Source: JAMOBE01 sp039908285 (GTDB taxonomy: Bacteria; Pseudomonadota; Alphaproteobacteria; Rhodospirillales; Rhodospirillaceae). Taken from it: a DNA stretch of 64,000 nt. How positions within the stretch are numbered: the first letter of the stretch is position 1; each line of letters begins with the position of its first letter. Positions 55,836 to 64,000 of the stretch are shown one piece after another. The notes beneath the pieces are model-generated. The model had not been told where the DNA came from and did no database searches. It saw only the letters and a list, made by a program, of their open reading frames with translations. The DNA lies in NCBI GenBank assembly GCA_039908285.1, contig JAMOBE010000007.1, positions 1 through 64,000 of the forward strand, read 5' to 3'. The position numbers were made by a program, and so were the translations under genes.

Positions 55836-56660
55836 GTGTGGCCTCCCCCCCCGTCCACGTCCGGCAGCGACGCCTCTGCAACGTCGGCCGAAGGCGACCA
55901 GAGTGCCGACGCCGGCACCCTGCGCGGGCCGTGCCTGCCGCGGGTGATCGGCCATCGCGGCTCGGCCTCCACGGCTCCGGAGAACACCATCGCCTCGTTC
56001 CGGGCGGCGGCGGCTCTGGGCGTCGCCATGGTCGAGTTCGACGTCAAGCTCAGCGCCGACGGACGGACCGTCATCATCCACGACGAGACTCTGGAGCGCA
56101 CCACCGACGGTCATGGCCGCGTTCGCGAGACCACTCTGGAGGACCTGCGGCGACTCGACGCCGGCGGCTGGTTCGAGCCCCGATTCGCCGGCGAGCGGCT
56201 GCCGACGCTGGAGGAGACCCTCGATTTCCTGGTCACCGTGGAACTGCGGGCCAACATCGAGCTGAAGCCCTGTCCGGGCCTTGAGGAACGCACGGCCCAC
56301 GTCGCCATGGCCAGCGCGGCCGAGCGCTGGCCCGGTGGACGCGTGCCGCCCCTGGTCTCGAGTTTCTCGCGAGTCGCCCTCGCCGCGGCCCGCGAGGTCG
56401 CTCCCACCTGGCCCCGCGGCCTGATCGTGGACCGCCTGCCCGACGACTGGCGCGAGGCCACGGCGGCGCTTGGTGTCAGCACCCTGCACTGTCAGGAACG
56501 CCACCTGAGCCCGGTGGCCGTCGCCGAAGTCCGGAGGACCGGATTGGTGGTGGTGGCCTGGACGGTCAACACTCCGGAGCGTGCCCGCACCCTGTGGGGC
56601 TGGGGTGTCGACGCGGTGATCACCGATACCCCCGACGTCATCCTGGACGCGGTGCCATGA
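55836..56660 (+). CDS. ugpQ: glycerophosphodiester phosphodiesterase
   Basis: The product is about 274 residues of the GDPD family. The motif VIGHRGSASTAPENTIASFRAA with catalytic His-Arg and Glu is at about residue 38, and the metal-binding VEFDVKLSADGRTVIIHDETLERTTDG follows. The TIM-barrel ends with VVAWTVNTPERARTLWGWGVDAVITDTP. It releases glycerol 3-phosphate from glycerophosphodiesters. The GTG at 55836 has a GGAACG site; a TTG at 55794 overlapping DUF29 is an alternative. No signal peptide, so cytoplasmic. Confidence 0.9.
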   Translation: MWPPPPSTSGSDASATSAEGDQSADAGTLRGPCLPRVIGHRGSASTAPENTIASFRAAAALGVAMVEFDVKLSADGRTVIIHDETLERTTDGHGRVRETTLEDLRRLDAGGWFEPRFAGERLPTLEETLDFLVTVELRANIELKPCPGLEERTAHVAMASAAERWPGGRVPPLVSSFSRVALAAAREVAPTWPRGLIVDRLPDDWREATAALGVSTLHCQERHLSPVAVAEVRRTGLVVVAWTVNTPERARTLWGWGVDAVITDTPDVILDAVP

Positions 56661-56769
56661 AATATGTTGAAACAATAGCCGGAAGGACAAACGTCCTCGT
56701 ATGTCTCATGGGCTGGCCGGTACGCCTGCATCGCCCAAGTGAACACGCCCGTGGCAAGGGGGATACCTG

Positions 56770-58167
56770 GTGAAGAGTATCAATCCGATCATCATATCCG
56801 GACGCGAGGTCCTGCCACTGGTCGAGGGTGGGAAGGGTGTCGCCGCCAGCGACGGCCTCAGCTCGGGCAGTTGGGCCGCCGCCGGGGGAGTCGGCACGTT
56901 CTCCGCCGTCAACGCCGATTCCCGCGATGCCGAGGGCGCCCTGATTCGCCAAGTCTATCACAGCCGCACCCGCCGCGAACGCCACGACGAGCTGGTCGCC
57001 TATGGCATCGCCGGCGGCATCACCCAGGCGCGAATCGCCCATGAGACCGCCGGCGGCCAGGGCCGCATCCACATGAACGTGCTGTGGGAAATGGGCGGCA
57101 GCGAGCGGGTGCTCGCCGGCGTGCTGGAGGGCGCCAGGGGGCTGGTGCATGGGGTCACCTGCGGGGCCGGCATGCCCTATCGGGTGGCCGAGATCTGCGC
57201 CGGCTTCGGCGTCCACTACTATCCGATCGTCTCGTCGGCACGGGCGTTCCGCGCCCTGTGGAAGCGCTCCTACCACCGGCATCCCGACTGGCTCGGCGGC
57301 GTGGTCTACGAGGACCCGTGGCTGGCCGGCGGCCACAACGGCCTGTCCAACGTCGAGGATCCGCGGGAGCCGCAGGACCCCTTCCCCCGGGTGCGGGAGC
57401 TGCGCCAGACCATGCGCGAGTCCGGCCTCGATCGCACCCCCATCTTCATGGCCGGGGGGGTGTGGTGCCTGCGCGAGTGGGAGGACTGGATCGACAATCC
57501 CGAGCTTGGCCCCATCGCCTTCCAGTTCGGTACCCGGCCGCTGCTGACCCGCGAGAGCCCGATTCCCGACGCCTGGAAACAACGCCTGCCCACCCTGAAA
57601 CGGGGGGACGTGCTGCTCCAGCGCTTCAGCCCGACCGGGTTCTATTCGTCGGCGGTCAGGAACGGCTTCATCGATGAACTGGTGGAGCGGTCGGAGCGGC
57701 AGATCGCCTATTCCCAGGAGCCCTCCGCCGACCTCCCCGTCCCGCTGGCGCTTGGCCCCCGCGGTCGCATCGTCCACGTGGCCGCGGCCGACAAGGCCCG
57801 CGCGGAGGCATGGGCGGAGGCCGGATTCTCCGATGCCCTGCGCACTCCCGACGATACCCTGGTTTTCGTGACACCGGCCAAGGCGGCGGAGATCACCAGG
57901 GATCAGGCCGACTGCATGGGCTGCCTGTCGGGCTGCGGCTTCAGCAGCTGGTCGCAGACCGAGGCCGGCACCACCGGCCGGCGCGCCGATCCCCGGTCCT
58001 TCTGCATCCAGAAGACGCTGCAGAACATCGCCCACGGCAGCGACATGGACAACGAGCTGATGTTCGCCGGCCACAACGTCTATCGCTTTGGCGAGGACCC
58101 GTTCTATGCCAATGGCTTCGTGCCGACCGTCCGCCAGCTTGTCGAGAGGCTGATGACCGGCGAGTGA
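56770..58167 (+). CDS. nitronate monooxygenase family protein
   Basis: The product is 465 residues of the 2-nitropropane dioxygenase-like FMN barrel family. Landmarks are GVAASDGLSSGSWAAAGGVGTFS near residue 23, GLVHGVTCGAGMPY near 125, FMAGGVWCLREWEDW near 220 and FQFGTRPLLT. A late segment, DCMGCLSGCGFSSW, carries a cluster of cysteines that could hold a metal site and is unusual for the family. The expected reaction is flavin-dependent oxidation of nitronates or a related double-bond chemistry. The GTG start at 56770 follows AAGGGGGA. It precedes the receiver-phosphatase gene by 16 bp. Confidence 0.85.
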   Translation: MKSINPIIISGREVLPLVEGGKGVAASDGLSSGSWAAAGGVGTFSAVNADSRDAEGALIRQVYHSRTRRERHDELVAYGIAGGITQARIAHETAGGQGRIHMNVLWEMGGSERVLAGVLEGARGLVHGVTCGAGMPYRVAEICAGFGVHYYPIVSSARAFRALWKRSYHRHPDWLGGVVYEDPWLAGGHNGLSNVEDPREPQDPFPRVRELRQTMRESGLDRTPIFMAGGVWCLREWEDWIDNPELGPIAFQFGTRPLLTRESPIPDAWKQRLPTLKRGDVLLQRFSPTGFYSSAVRNGFIDELVERSERQIAYSQEPSADLPVPLALGPRGRIVHVAAADKARAEAWAEAGFSDALRTPDDTLVFVTPAKAAEITRDQADCMGCLSGCGFSSWSQTEAGTTGRRADPRSFCIQKTLQNIAHGSDMDNELMFAGHNVYRFGEDPFYANGFVPTVRQLVERLMTGE

Positions 58168-58183
58168 GGGGGCTTGAGCTGAC

Positions 58184-59926
58184 ATGGGGCCGGTGAACAG
58201 GGGGCAGACCCGGGCGCTGGTCATCGAGGACCAGACGCCCGTTCGCCGCTTCATCGCCGCCTGCCTGGAGGCGGCGGGGTATCACGTGGTCACGGCGACC
58301 GACGGGCTCGAGGGCTGGGACATCCTCGAGCGCGATGGGACCTCCTTCGACGTGATCCTGCTGGACCGGCGGATGCCGGGCCTGGACGGCATGGACGTGC
58401 TGGCCCGCATCATGGCCGATCCGCGCCTCGGCGGCATCCCCGTCATCCTGGAGACCGCCGCCGACAGTCAGAGCGAGATCGCCGAGGGGCTCAGCGCCGG
58501 GGCCTACTACTACCTGACCAAGCCCATCGACCGCGAGGTGCTGATCACCCTGGCGGCGGCGGCGGTGGAGGACGGCATGCGCTATCGCCGGCTCCACGCC
58601 GACCTTGGGCGCCTTGAGGCGTCCCTCGGCCTGATGGCGTCCGCGACCTTCCGCTTCCGCACCGTCGAGGAGGCCAACGCCCTGGCGGTGACCCTGGCCC
58701 AGGCCTGCCCGCGTCCGGCGACCCGGCTGGTCGGCCTGTCCGAGCTTTTGACCAATGCCGTCGAGCACGGCAATCTCGCCATCGACTACCAGGAAAAAGA
58801 CCGCCTGATCGCCGAGGGTCGCTGGGACGAAGTGGTGACCACCCGCCTCGCCCTGCCGGAAAACCGGGGAAAGGTCGTTACCGTCGACTTCCGCCGGCGC
58901 CCCGGGCGCATCGAGATCACCATCCGCGACCAGGGAAATGGCTTCGACTGGGAGAGCTACCTGGTGCTCGACCCGCGGCGGGCGCTGGCCACCCATGGGC
59001 GCGGCATCGCCCTGGCCCGCGCCGTGAGCTTCGACGGCCTCGCCTACCGGGGCCGCGGCAACGAGGTGATGGCGGTCATCCAGACGCCCGACGGGCCCGA
59101 GGTCCCGGAGGACGCGGCCCAGAGTCGCATTGAAGCCCTGGAGGCGGAAATCGCCCGCCTGAACAAGGAGATCGAGTGCGACGGAATGGAGATCGCCCGC
59201 TCCATGCAGTCGGACCTGTTCCCGGACACGGAGGCACAGACCACCATCGCCGAGCGCTATGGCGTGGCCCTGTCGGCCCATGTGGAGACGTGCTCCCGAC
59301 TGGGCGGCGACCTGTGGGGCGGGCATGCCGTCGACAACAACCGATTCGCCCTCTACGTGGCGGACTTTTCCGGGCATGGCGTCACGGCCGCCCTCAGCGC
59401 CTTTCGCCTCGACACCCTGCTGCGGGAGATCGTCCGGGTCATCAAGGATCCGGGGGAGTGCCTGTCGGCCCTGAACTACAGCCTGGCCGGCATGCTGCCC
59501 ACCGGCCAGTACGCCACCATGCTTTTCGGACTGGTGGACCTGGCCGCCGGGTCGTTCGTCTACGCCGGAGCGGGTGCTCCCCATCCCATCGTCGTCGACA
59601 CCGCCACCGCGGCCGTCACGTTCGGCAACGGCGCCGGCCTGCCCCTCGGCATCGACAGGAAGACGCGCTACGTCGAGCGACGGATGGCCTTCCCAGCCGG
59701 CAGCCTGCTCTTCCTGCACAGCGACTGCCTGGCCGAGTGCGGACGCGTCCAGGGCAAGGCCCTCGGCCGCGCCGGCGTGGTCAATCTGCTGGAGACCCGG
59801 ATGAGAGCCGCCTCCCCCGGAACCACCGTAAATGCCCGCTACTTGCTGGCGCCCTTCCTCGAGACCGTGCCGCAGCCCCTGTCCGACGACCTTACCGTCG
59901 TCTGCTGCGTGCGGCCGGGCGCGTGA
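58184..59926 (+). CDS. receiver, HATPase and SpoIIE-type PP2C phosphatase protein
   Basis: The product is 580 residues. A receiver domain comes first (LVIEDQTPVRR, Asp in VILLDRRMPGLDG, Lys in YYYLTKPID), then an anti-sigma-like HATPase (LTNAVEHGNLAIDY, RDQGNGFDW, HGRGIALARAVS). A short coiled coil follows, then a SpoIIE/PP2C phosphatase (GGDLWGGHAVDNNRFALYVADFSGHGVTAAL, ending LSDDLTVVCC). Such proteins are stress-type partner-switching regulators: phosphorylation of the receiver would control dephosphorylation of an antagonist. Downstream on the opposite strand are a protein kinase gene and a vWA gene, making a kinase/phosphatase neighbourhood. The 3' ends of this gene and the kinase gene are adjacent. 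Confidence 0.9.
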   Translation: MGPVNRGQTRALVIEDQTPVRRFIAACLEAAGYHVVTATDGLEGWDILERDGTSFDVILLDRRMPGLDGMDVLARIMADPRLGGIPVILETAADSQSEIAEGLSAGAYYYLTKPIDREVLITLAAAAVEDGMRYRRLHADLGRLEASLGLMASATFRFRTVEEANALAVTLAQACPRPATRLVGLSELLTNAVEHGNLAIDYQEKDRLIAEGRWDEVVTTRLALPENRGKVVTVDFRRRPGRIEITIRDQGNGFDWESYLVLDPRRALATHGRGIALARAVSFDGLAYRGRGNEVMAVIQTPDGPEVPEDAAQSRIEALEAEIARLNKEIECDGMEIARSMQSDLFPDTEAQTTIAERYGVALSAHVETCSRLGGDLWGGHAVDNNRFALYVADFSGHGVTAALSAFRLDTLLREIVRVIKDPGECLSALNYSLAGMLPTGQYATMLFGLVDLAAGSFVYAGAGAPHPIVVDTATAAVTFGNGAGLPLGIDRKTRYVERRMAFPAGSLLFLHSDCLAECGRVQGKALGRAGVVNLLETRMRAASPGTTVNARYLLAPFLETVPQPLSDDLTVVCCVRPGA

Positions 59927-60946
59927 TCACCGCCTTATCCAGCCACCGACCACGTCCAGGAGGGAAAGCAGGCGACCGGTCCCGCCGCCGGTTACAAGGT
60001 CCACGGTGGCCTTCTCCGCCTGTTTCAGGACCCGCTCGATACCGGGAACGGCGTTGGGGGCCGACGTGGCGGCCGTGGCGAGGCGCTTTGCCCAGTCGCG
60101 GACCAGGGAGTCCGGGCTCTCGGCGAGTTGAGCGAACAGTTCCGAGCGGTGGGGAGCGATGAAGTCGTTGCGAACGAAGATGATGTTCTCGCCGGTGTTG
60201 TAGCGCTGGAGCAGCTCCGGCTCCAGGGTAACCGCACGGAGCGACAGCACGGTCACCAGCATCGAGAAATGGTCCAGGGACGGGCCGAAGTGCCGCTCGT
60301 CGCGTCCCGGGTGCTGATAGTTGACTCCCCCCAGCAGAATCGACGGCAGGCCCTTCAGGTCCGGGACGTACATCGCCTCGTAGTCGATGAGCTTCAGGTG
60401 CCCGGCGGGCGTCACCATCACGTTGTCGTGCTTCAGGTCCCCGTGGGCCACCCCCAGGGACAGAAGCTCGAGGCACATCCTGGCGAAGGCGCGGGTCAGG
60501 CCGGCCAGGCCCTTCTGGTGCTTCCTGGCGGCAAGCAGGATGGTCACCTCGCCCATGGTGTGGCCCTTGATCCAGGGCATCACCACCACCGGATAGTCGC
60601 CACTGCCGGCGATGGTGGACTTCACATAGAGTTCGCGGGAAAGAAACCGGACCTCGATGAAGCTGTGGGGATTTGTCCGCGCGGCGAAATCGCTGATGGC
60701 CTGGTGACGTTTTTCCAGGTCGGGCAGATCGCGGATGAAGCACTTGACCGCCACGGTGGCGTGGTCGCCACTCTCCTCACCACCCGCGTCGGCGCTGAGG
60801 CTGGCCTTGAACACGGCGGCGAAGTTGCCGGCCATGAACAGGGGCGCCCCGCTGGCGTTGAGCACCGGCGTCAGGCCGAGGGTGGCGAATCGGCCCGCCG
60901 CATTGCGAAAGGCCGTCTTGTAGTCGTTGATGATGGGAAAGGCCAT
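59927..60946 (-). CDS. serine/threonine protein kinase-like protein
   Basis: The product is 339 residues with a bacterial eukaryotic-like kinase core. The Lys of VAVKCFI is near residue 68, the catalytic loop is HGDLKHDNVMVT near residue 167 (in place of HRDLKPEN), and the metal-binding Asp is in KLIDYEAMYV. It has no membrane helix and no PASTA or sensor domain. A substrate is not evident, but the vWA gene (18 bp upstream, same strand) and the receiver-PP2C gene (adjacent 3' end) make up the set of the TerY-P phosphorylation triad. The N terminus may contact the vWA partner. The kinase is probably active. Confidence 0.82.
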   Translation of the reverse strand: MAFPIINDYKTAFRNAAGRFATLGLTPVLNASGAPLFMAGNFAAVFKASLSADAGGEESGDHATVAVKCFIRDLPDLEKRHQAISDFAARTNPHSFIEVRFLSRELYVKSTIAGSGDYPVVVMPWIKGHTMGEVTILLAARKHQKGLAGLTRAFARMCLELLSLGVAHGDLKHDNVMVTPAGHLKLIDYEAMYVPDLKGLPSILLGGVNYQHPGRDERHFGPSLDHFSMLVTVLSLRAVTLEPELLQRYNTGENIIFVRNDFIAPHRSELFAQLAESPDSLVRDWAKRLATAATSAPNAVPGIERVLKQAEKATVDLVTGGGTGRLLSLLDVVGGWIRR

Positions 60947-60964
60947 GGCGCGTCCTGACCGGCG

Positions 60965-61897
60965 TCAGTCTCCCCGCCATGGTGGCGCGCTGGAAGCCCC
61001 GTCCATGGCCATGCCACGCTGGTCCATCGGGAAGGCGATGGCCTGCCGCGTGCCGATGTCGAGCAGCTTGATCAGCGCCACGGCATCGGCGTTGAAGGCC
61101 ACCCCGCGGACGGTCGGCGTCGTGTTCAGGTCGCGGTCGAAAATCTCGCAGATGATGGCGCGATGGCGGTCGGACATCTCACTCGACATCTCGAACAGCA
61201 GCCGGGCATAGCGGTCCCGGGGCAGTTGCATCGGGCTCCACGGGAAGACGACGACCTGGTCGCTCTCCCCGGAAATGTGGCAGTTGACCAGCAGCACGTT
61301 GCCGTCGCTCGTCTTCAGGCTGGTCAGCCGCCTGGCCGTGCTCAGCAGCTCCTCGTCCGAGTCGACGTCGTTGGCCATGCCGTCGGTGATGTTGATGACG
61401 ATCGGCGGAAACGAGGCCGGGTGCTTGTAGATCCACTCCTCCAGCGTCGTCCGCGCGAGGAGGAACGCGGCCTTCATCGGCGTGCTGTCGTAGGCGGCGG
61501 GACTGAGCCACCTGGAGATGGTGATGGTCTCCTTCACCACCTGATCGCGGATGACGGTCTCGACCTCCATCTGCTCCTGCCGGGCGTGCGCCGCCACCTC
61601 GGAAATCGGCACCATGCCGCGCCCGGCCAGCCCCCCCTCCCAGCAGAAGGTGGGGCGGTTGGTCCTGCCATAGCCGATGATCCCGATCTCGAAATAATCG
61701 CGCACGCCGTCATCGCGCATGCAGCGGTTGACAAGCTCTTCCAAAGTATTGTTCAGCGCGTCCGCCACGACCGACGCGCGCCGCAGCGGCCGGCCGGCCT
61801 CGTCGGTTCCGAAGGGCTTGTTCATCGACATGGACTGGTCGATCAGGAACAGGAAGGCACCGGGGGTGTCTCTACTGATGTCCTGCGAATATGCCAT
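60965..61897 (-). CDS. von Willebrand A domain protein, TerY-like
   Basis: The product is 310 residues. The metal-binding MIDAS motif is present as FLFLIDQSMSMNKPFG (DxSxS) near residue 18, with further residues in YDSTPMKAAFLL and NITDGMAND. It is cytoplasmic, with no signal peptide. The family resembles TerY, the vWA member of the TerY-P triad, in which a vWA protein, a kinase and a PP2C phosphatase act together. It is the first gene of a two-gene operon with the kinase and is divergent from the degenerate receiver gene. Confidence 0.82.
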   Translation of the reverse strand: MAYSQDISRDTPGAFLFLIDQSMSMNKPFGTDEAGRPLRRASVVADALNNTLEELVNRCMRDDGVRDYFEIGIIGYGRTNRPTFCWEGGLAGRGMVPISEVAAHARQEQMEVETVIRDQVVKETITISRWLSPAAYDSTPMKAAFLLARTTLEEWIYKHPASFPPIVINITDGMANDVDSDEELLSTARRLTSLKTSDGNVLLVNCHISGESDQVVVFPWSPMQLPRDRYARLLFEMSSEMSDRHRAIICEIFDRDLNTTPTVRGVAFNADAVALIKLLDIGTRQAIAFPMDQRGMAMDGASSAPPWRGD

Positions 61898-62075
61898 GGC
61901 TCGCTTTACTCCCTCTGTCTCCGGACCTCTGACCGCCCGCCGCGCGCCGGGCATGATAGCCGGGCGGAACAGACTGTGGAAGTCCTTCCACGGGATTGGC
62001 TAAGCAAATCTGCTGCACGTCCGTCCATTTCCAGCTATGGTACGAGGGGCGGTCGAGTTTGGGATGAGAGGGGCG

Positions 62076-63203
62076 ATGCTGGCTGCGGTCAAGTTCATGG
62101 TCGTTGACCATGACGACAAGCGACGCGGCGAGCTGTGTGGCGTGATTCGTGCGCTTGGTGGCAAGGAGATCGTAGACGCCACCACCGCACGCGAGGCCAT
62201 CGTCCGCATGGAGATGACTCCCCCGGACGTGATTTTTTCCCGCTGGAGTCTCCCCGACCTGGACGTGGTGCAGTTTGCCCGGCAGGTCCGCCGCGCCAAG
62301 AAGAGCCCCGGCCGCCTGGCCGCCATCGTCGCCGTCGGTCCCGCCGTTCCGGCGCGGGTTCAGGAAGCCCAGGGTGTCGGCGTGAACGAGTTCCTCGCCG
62401 CTCCCAAATCCCGCCAGAGCGTGGCCGAGACGATCAGCTCCATCATCCACAACGTGCATCCCTTCGTCATCGTGGAAACCTATGTCGGCCCGGATCGCCG
62501 GGCCGGCCCCGATGGCTCCCCACCGTGGACGGGGACGGAGCGGCGGCGAACGGCGGCCCGGCTGGCCGCACCACCCTACACGCAGACCTTCGCTCGCCTG
62601 GCCAAGGCGATTCCCGCGCCACCGAAACCCAAGGCGGCCCCACCGCCTCCTCCTCCTCCGCCGCCTCCGCCTCCGCCTCCACCGCCTCCTCCACCACCTC
62701 GGCCCGCCCCGCCGAAGGCCGAGACGACGGAAATAAATCAGCATCACGACCATCAAAAGCCCTCTCCCCCCCCTTCAGGGGGGAGAGGGTTGGGTGAGGT
62801 GGGAGCGAGGCCCCCGGATGGTGCCGCTTGCCCCACCCCCTCACCCCAGCCCTCTCCCCCTCGAGGGGGAGAGGGAGTACGGAAGGCTCCGCCTCCGCCT
62901 CCGCCTCCGCCACCTCCGCCACCTGCGCCGCCGAAGGCCAAGAAGGCTCCCCCTCCACCTCCTCCCCCTCCCCCACCGGAGGAGCCGCGCGCCACCCCGG
63001 CCATGTCGACGCGGGACGTGCTCGCCGCACTTGACAAGATCGATCCCCAGCCGCACGCCCCCGCGGGAGGACCGGAGGGACTTCACGAGGACACGGCCGC
63101 GGCGATGGAGCAGAGTCTCATCGCAGCGCTCCAGGCGTGGGCAAGACGAACCTCGCCCAGATCACGGAAACCCGGGCGCCCCGGAGCCCCCGCGCCAGGG
63201 TAG
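62076..63203 (+). CDS. degenerate receiver protein with polyproline linker
   Basis: The product is about 375 residues. The N-terminal region (VKFMVVDHDDKRRGELCGVIRALGG) is a receiver fold with the acidic pair. The phosphoacceptor place reads DVIFSRWSLPDLD, with Ser/Arg instead of Asp, and the Lys region is FLAAPKSRQS. It is therefore probably not phosphorylated. A run of about 20 prolines and two more of about 10-12 follow, and between them lies sequence from a palindromic repeat. The C terminus holds a small helical domain (MSTRDVLAALDKIDPQ). The start at 62076 is favoured by GAGAGGGGC upstream; ATG codons at 62037 and 62064 are also open. Confidence 0.7.
   Translation: MLAAVKFMVVDHDDKRRGELCGVIRALGGKEIVDATTAREAIVRMEMTPPDVIFSRWSLPDLDVVQFARQVRRAKKSPGRLAAIVAVGPAVPARVQEAQGVGVNEFLAAPKSRQSVAETISSIIHNVHPFVIVETYVGPDRRAGPDGSPPWTGTERRRTAARLAAPPYTQTFARLAKAIPAPPKPKAAPPPPPPPPPPPPPPPPPPPPRPAPPKAETTEINQHHDHQKPSPPPSGGRGLGEVGARPPDGAACPTPSPQPSPPRGGEGVRKAPPPPPPPPPPPPAPPKAKKAPPPPPPPPPPEEPRATPAMSTRDVLAALDKIDPQPHAPAGGPEGLHEDTAAAMEQSLIAALQAWARRTSPRSRKPGRPGAPAPG
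62757..62877. repeat. two REP-like palindromes inserted in a coding frame, copies 5 and 6
   Basis: Two palindromes of the CCCTCTCCCC...GGGGAGAGGG family (62757-62790 and 62851-62875) lie in opposite orientation about 60 bp apart, the arrangement of a bacterial interspersed mosaic element. Both are inside the proline-rich linker of the degenerate receiver, and the frame stays open, so they add about 40 residues. Confidence 0.8.
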
Positions 63204-63290
63204 GCGACCGTCGGTCATGAATCCGATTTGCCTTCCGGGCGATGATCGCGTATCAACGGCCCCAACTGTCGCCGACGGGAGAGTTATTGA

Positions 63291-64000
63291 ATGGACGCGC
63301 AAGGCAAGCAGGAAGTGGCGCTGTCTTCGGTGTACGCGAGCTTGCTGCTGACGGTCGCAAAGCTGGTGGTTGGTCTGGCGACGGGGAGCCTCGGCGTGCT
63401 GTCGGAGGCGGCCCACTCGGCCCTCGACTTCGGCGCGACGCTGATCACCTATTTCGCGGTGCGGGTCAGTGACAAGCCCGCCGACCGGGACCATCCCTAT
63501 GGCCACGGCAAGATCGAGAGCATCTCCGCCCTGATCGAGACCGGCCTCCTGTTCATCACCAGCCTGTGGATCATCAAGGAGGCGGTCGAGCGACTGATGT
63601 ACGGCGGAGTCGAGGTGAAGACCACCTGGTATGCCGTCGCCGTGATCCTGTTCTCGATCGCCGTCGACTGGTCGCGCTCCCAGGCGTTGAAGCGGGTGGC
63701 GGAGAAGACCGGCAGCCAGGCGCTGGAGGCCGATGCCCTGCATTTCAGCACCGACATCCTGAGTTCGCTGGTGGTGCTCGCCGGGCTTGGCTTCGTCGCC
63801 ATCGGCTGGCAGAAGGCCGATGCCATCGCCGCCCTGGGCGTCGCCCTGTTCGTGTTCCACGCCGGGTACGACATGGGCAAGCGCACCATCGAGGTGCTGG
63901 TGGACGCGGCCCCGGAAGGGGTGGCGGAGCAGGCGGGGCAGGTGGCCCGCTCGGTGCCCGGAGTCGTGCGCGTGGACCGGGTCCGGGCTCGTCCCGCCGG
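63291..64000 (+). CDS. CDF family metal transporter, N-terminal part (runs off the window)
   Basis: The gene is cut by the window end; the first 236 codons are present. The product is a cation diffusion facilitator with a first helix (VYASLLLTVAKLVVGLATGSLGVL) and the metal-site motif HSALDFGATL in helix 2. The conserved loop SDKPADRDHPYGHGKIES and the second site HFSTDIL in helix 5 follow. The HxxxD plus HxxxD set resembles zinc-type members. The C-terminal cytoplasmic domain starts at VDAAPEGVAEQAGQVARSVPGV. MamB and MamM are CDF proteins, but there is no MamB-specific feature here. The ATG at 63291 follows a GGGAGAG site. Confidence 0.92.
   Translation, partial: MDAQGKQEVALSSVYASLLLTVAKLVVGLATGSLGVLSEAAHSALDFGATLITYFAVRVSDKPADRDHPYGHGKIESISALIETGLLFITSLWIIKEAVERLMYGGVEVKTTWYAVAVILFSIAVDWSRSQALKRVAEKTGSQALEADALHFSTDILSSLVVLAGLGFVAIGWQKADAIAALGVALFVFHAGYDMGKRTIEVLVDAAPEGVAEQAGQVARSVPGVVRVDRVRARPA

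Noticed and set aside
63291..64000. The CDF transporter as MamB or MamM.
   Set aside because: It has the general CDF features and zinc-type residues. It lacks adjacent mam genes and MamB/MamM-specific parts.

Overview
The window looks like chromosomal DNA from a high-GC alphaproteobacterium, most likely a member of the Rhodospirillales related to Magnetospirillum and other magnetotactic spirilla. The evidence is the alphaproteobacterial split ATP synthase layout (an F1-only atpHAGDC operon), the DUF484-xerC, rpsO-pnp and purB genes, several chemotaxis-style and two-component proteins, and above all a two-gene cluster (about 32.1-33.7 kb) whose products have the hallmarks of the magnetosome membrane proteins MamF and MamD. 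No rRNA, tRNA, CRISPR array, complete insertion sequence or replication origin was seen.

Layout. 0.1-9.0 kb (minus strand): a phosphatase/hydrolase pair, an ABC_sub_bind periplasmic protein, an unusual sensor-HAMP-MFS fusion, a kinase-less membrane sensor, a stand-alone receiver, an FAD oxidoreductase and a long CheZ. 9.1-14.4 kb (minus): methyltransferase, TerC, MoxR-type ATPase, xerC, DUF484 and a transaldolase-like enzyme, with a small DUF1289 gene on the plus strand. 14.5-22.0 kb (plus): priA and atpHAGDC. 22.0-22.56 kb: dense palindromes. 22.6-24.3 kb (minus): a Crp/Fnr regulator and an Ntn-type hydrolase. 24.5-30.4 kb (plus): a PEP-CTERM protein behind a good sigma-54 promoter, purB, a large hybrid kinase and a coiled-coil repeat protein. 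30.5-35.3 kb (minus): a methyltransferase-glycosyltransferase fusion, mamD, mamF and amtB, the last with its own sigma-54 promoter. 35.5-37.0 kb: a more AT-rich scar with a broken restriction-endonuclease gene, an unknown small gene and an orphan antitoxin. 37.0-41.7 kb: ychF, an esterase, a Rieske/ferredoxin reductase pair and an Rpn-like nuclease. 41.7-48.3 kb (minus): an exosortase-associated exopolysaccharide cluster (sugar transferase, PrsR, PrsT, GT4). 48.6-50.1 kb: ubiD. 50.2-51.6 kb: AT-rich small membrane genes. 51.7-58.2 kb (plus): truB, rpsO, pnp, DUF29, a glycerophosphodiesterase and a nitronate monooxygenase-like enzyme. 58.2-63.2 kb: a receiver/PP2C phosphatase, a protein kinase, a von Willebrand A protein and a degenerate receiver. 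63.3 kb to the end: a truncated CDF metal transporter.

How the parts connect. PrsR (a sigma-54 activator) and the sigma-54 promoter of the PEP-CTERM gene are probably a regulator-target pair about 21 kb apart. The vWA, kinase and PP2C genes at 58-62 kb form a triad of the TerY-P type and probably make a protein-phosphorylation switch. MamF and MamD stand alone between amtB and a glycosyltransferase, without the other known magnetosome genes. Several palindromic repeat families punctuate the window, and two have entered reading frames without breaking them: one at the signal-peptide end of an ABC_sub_bind gene and one in the proline-rich linker of a degenerate receiver. A 14-bp tandem repeat has shifted the frame of a restriction-gene remnant.
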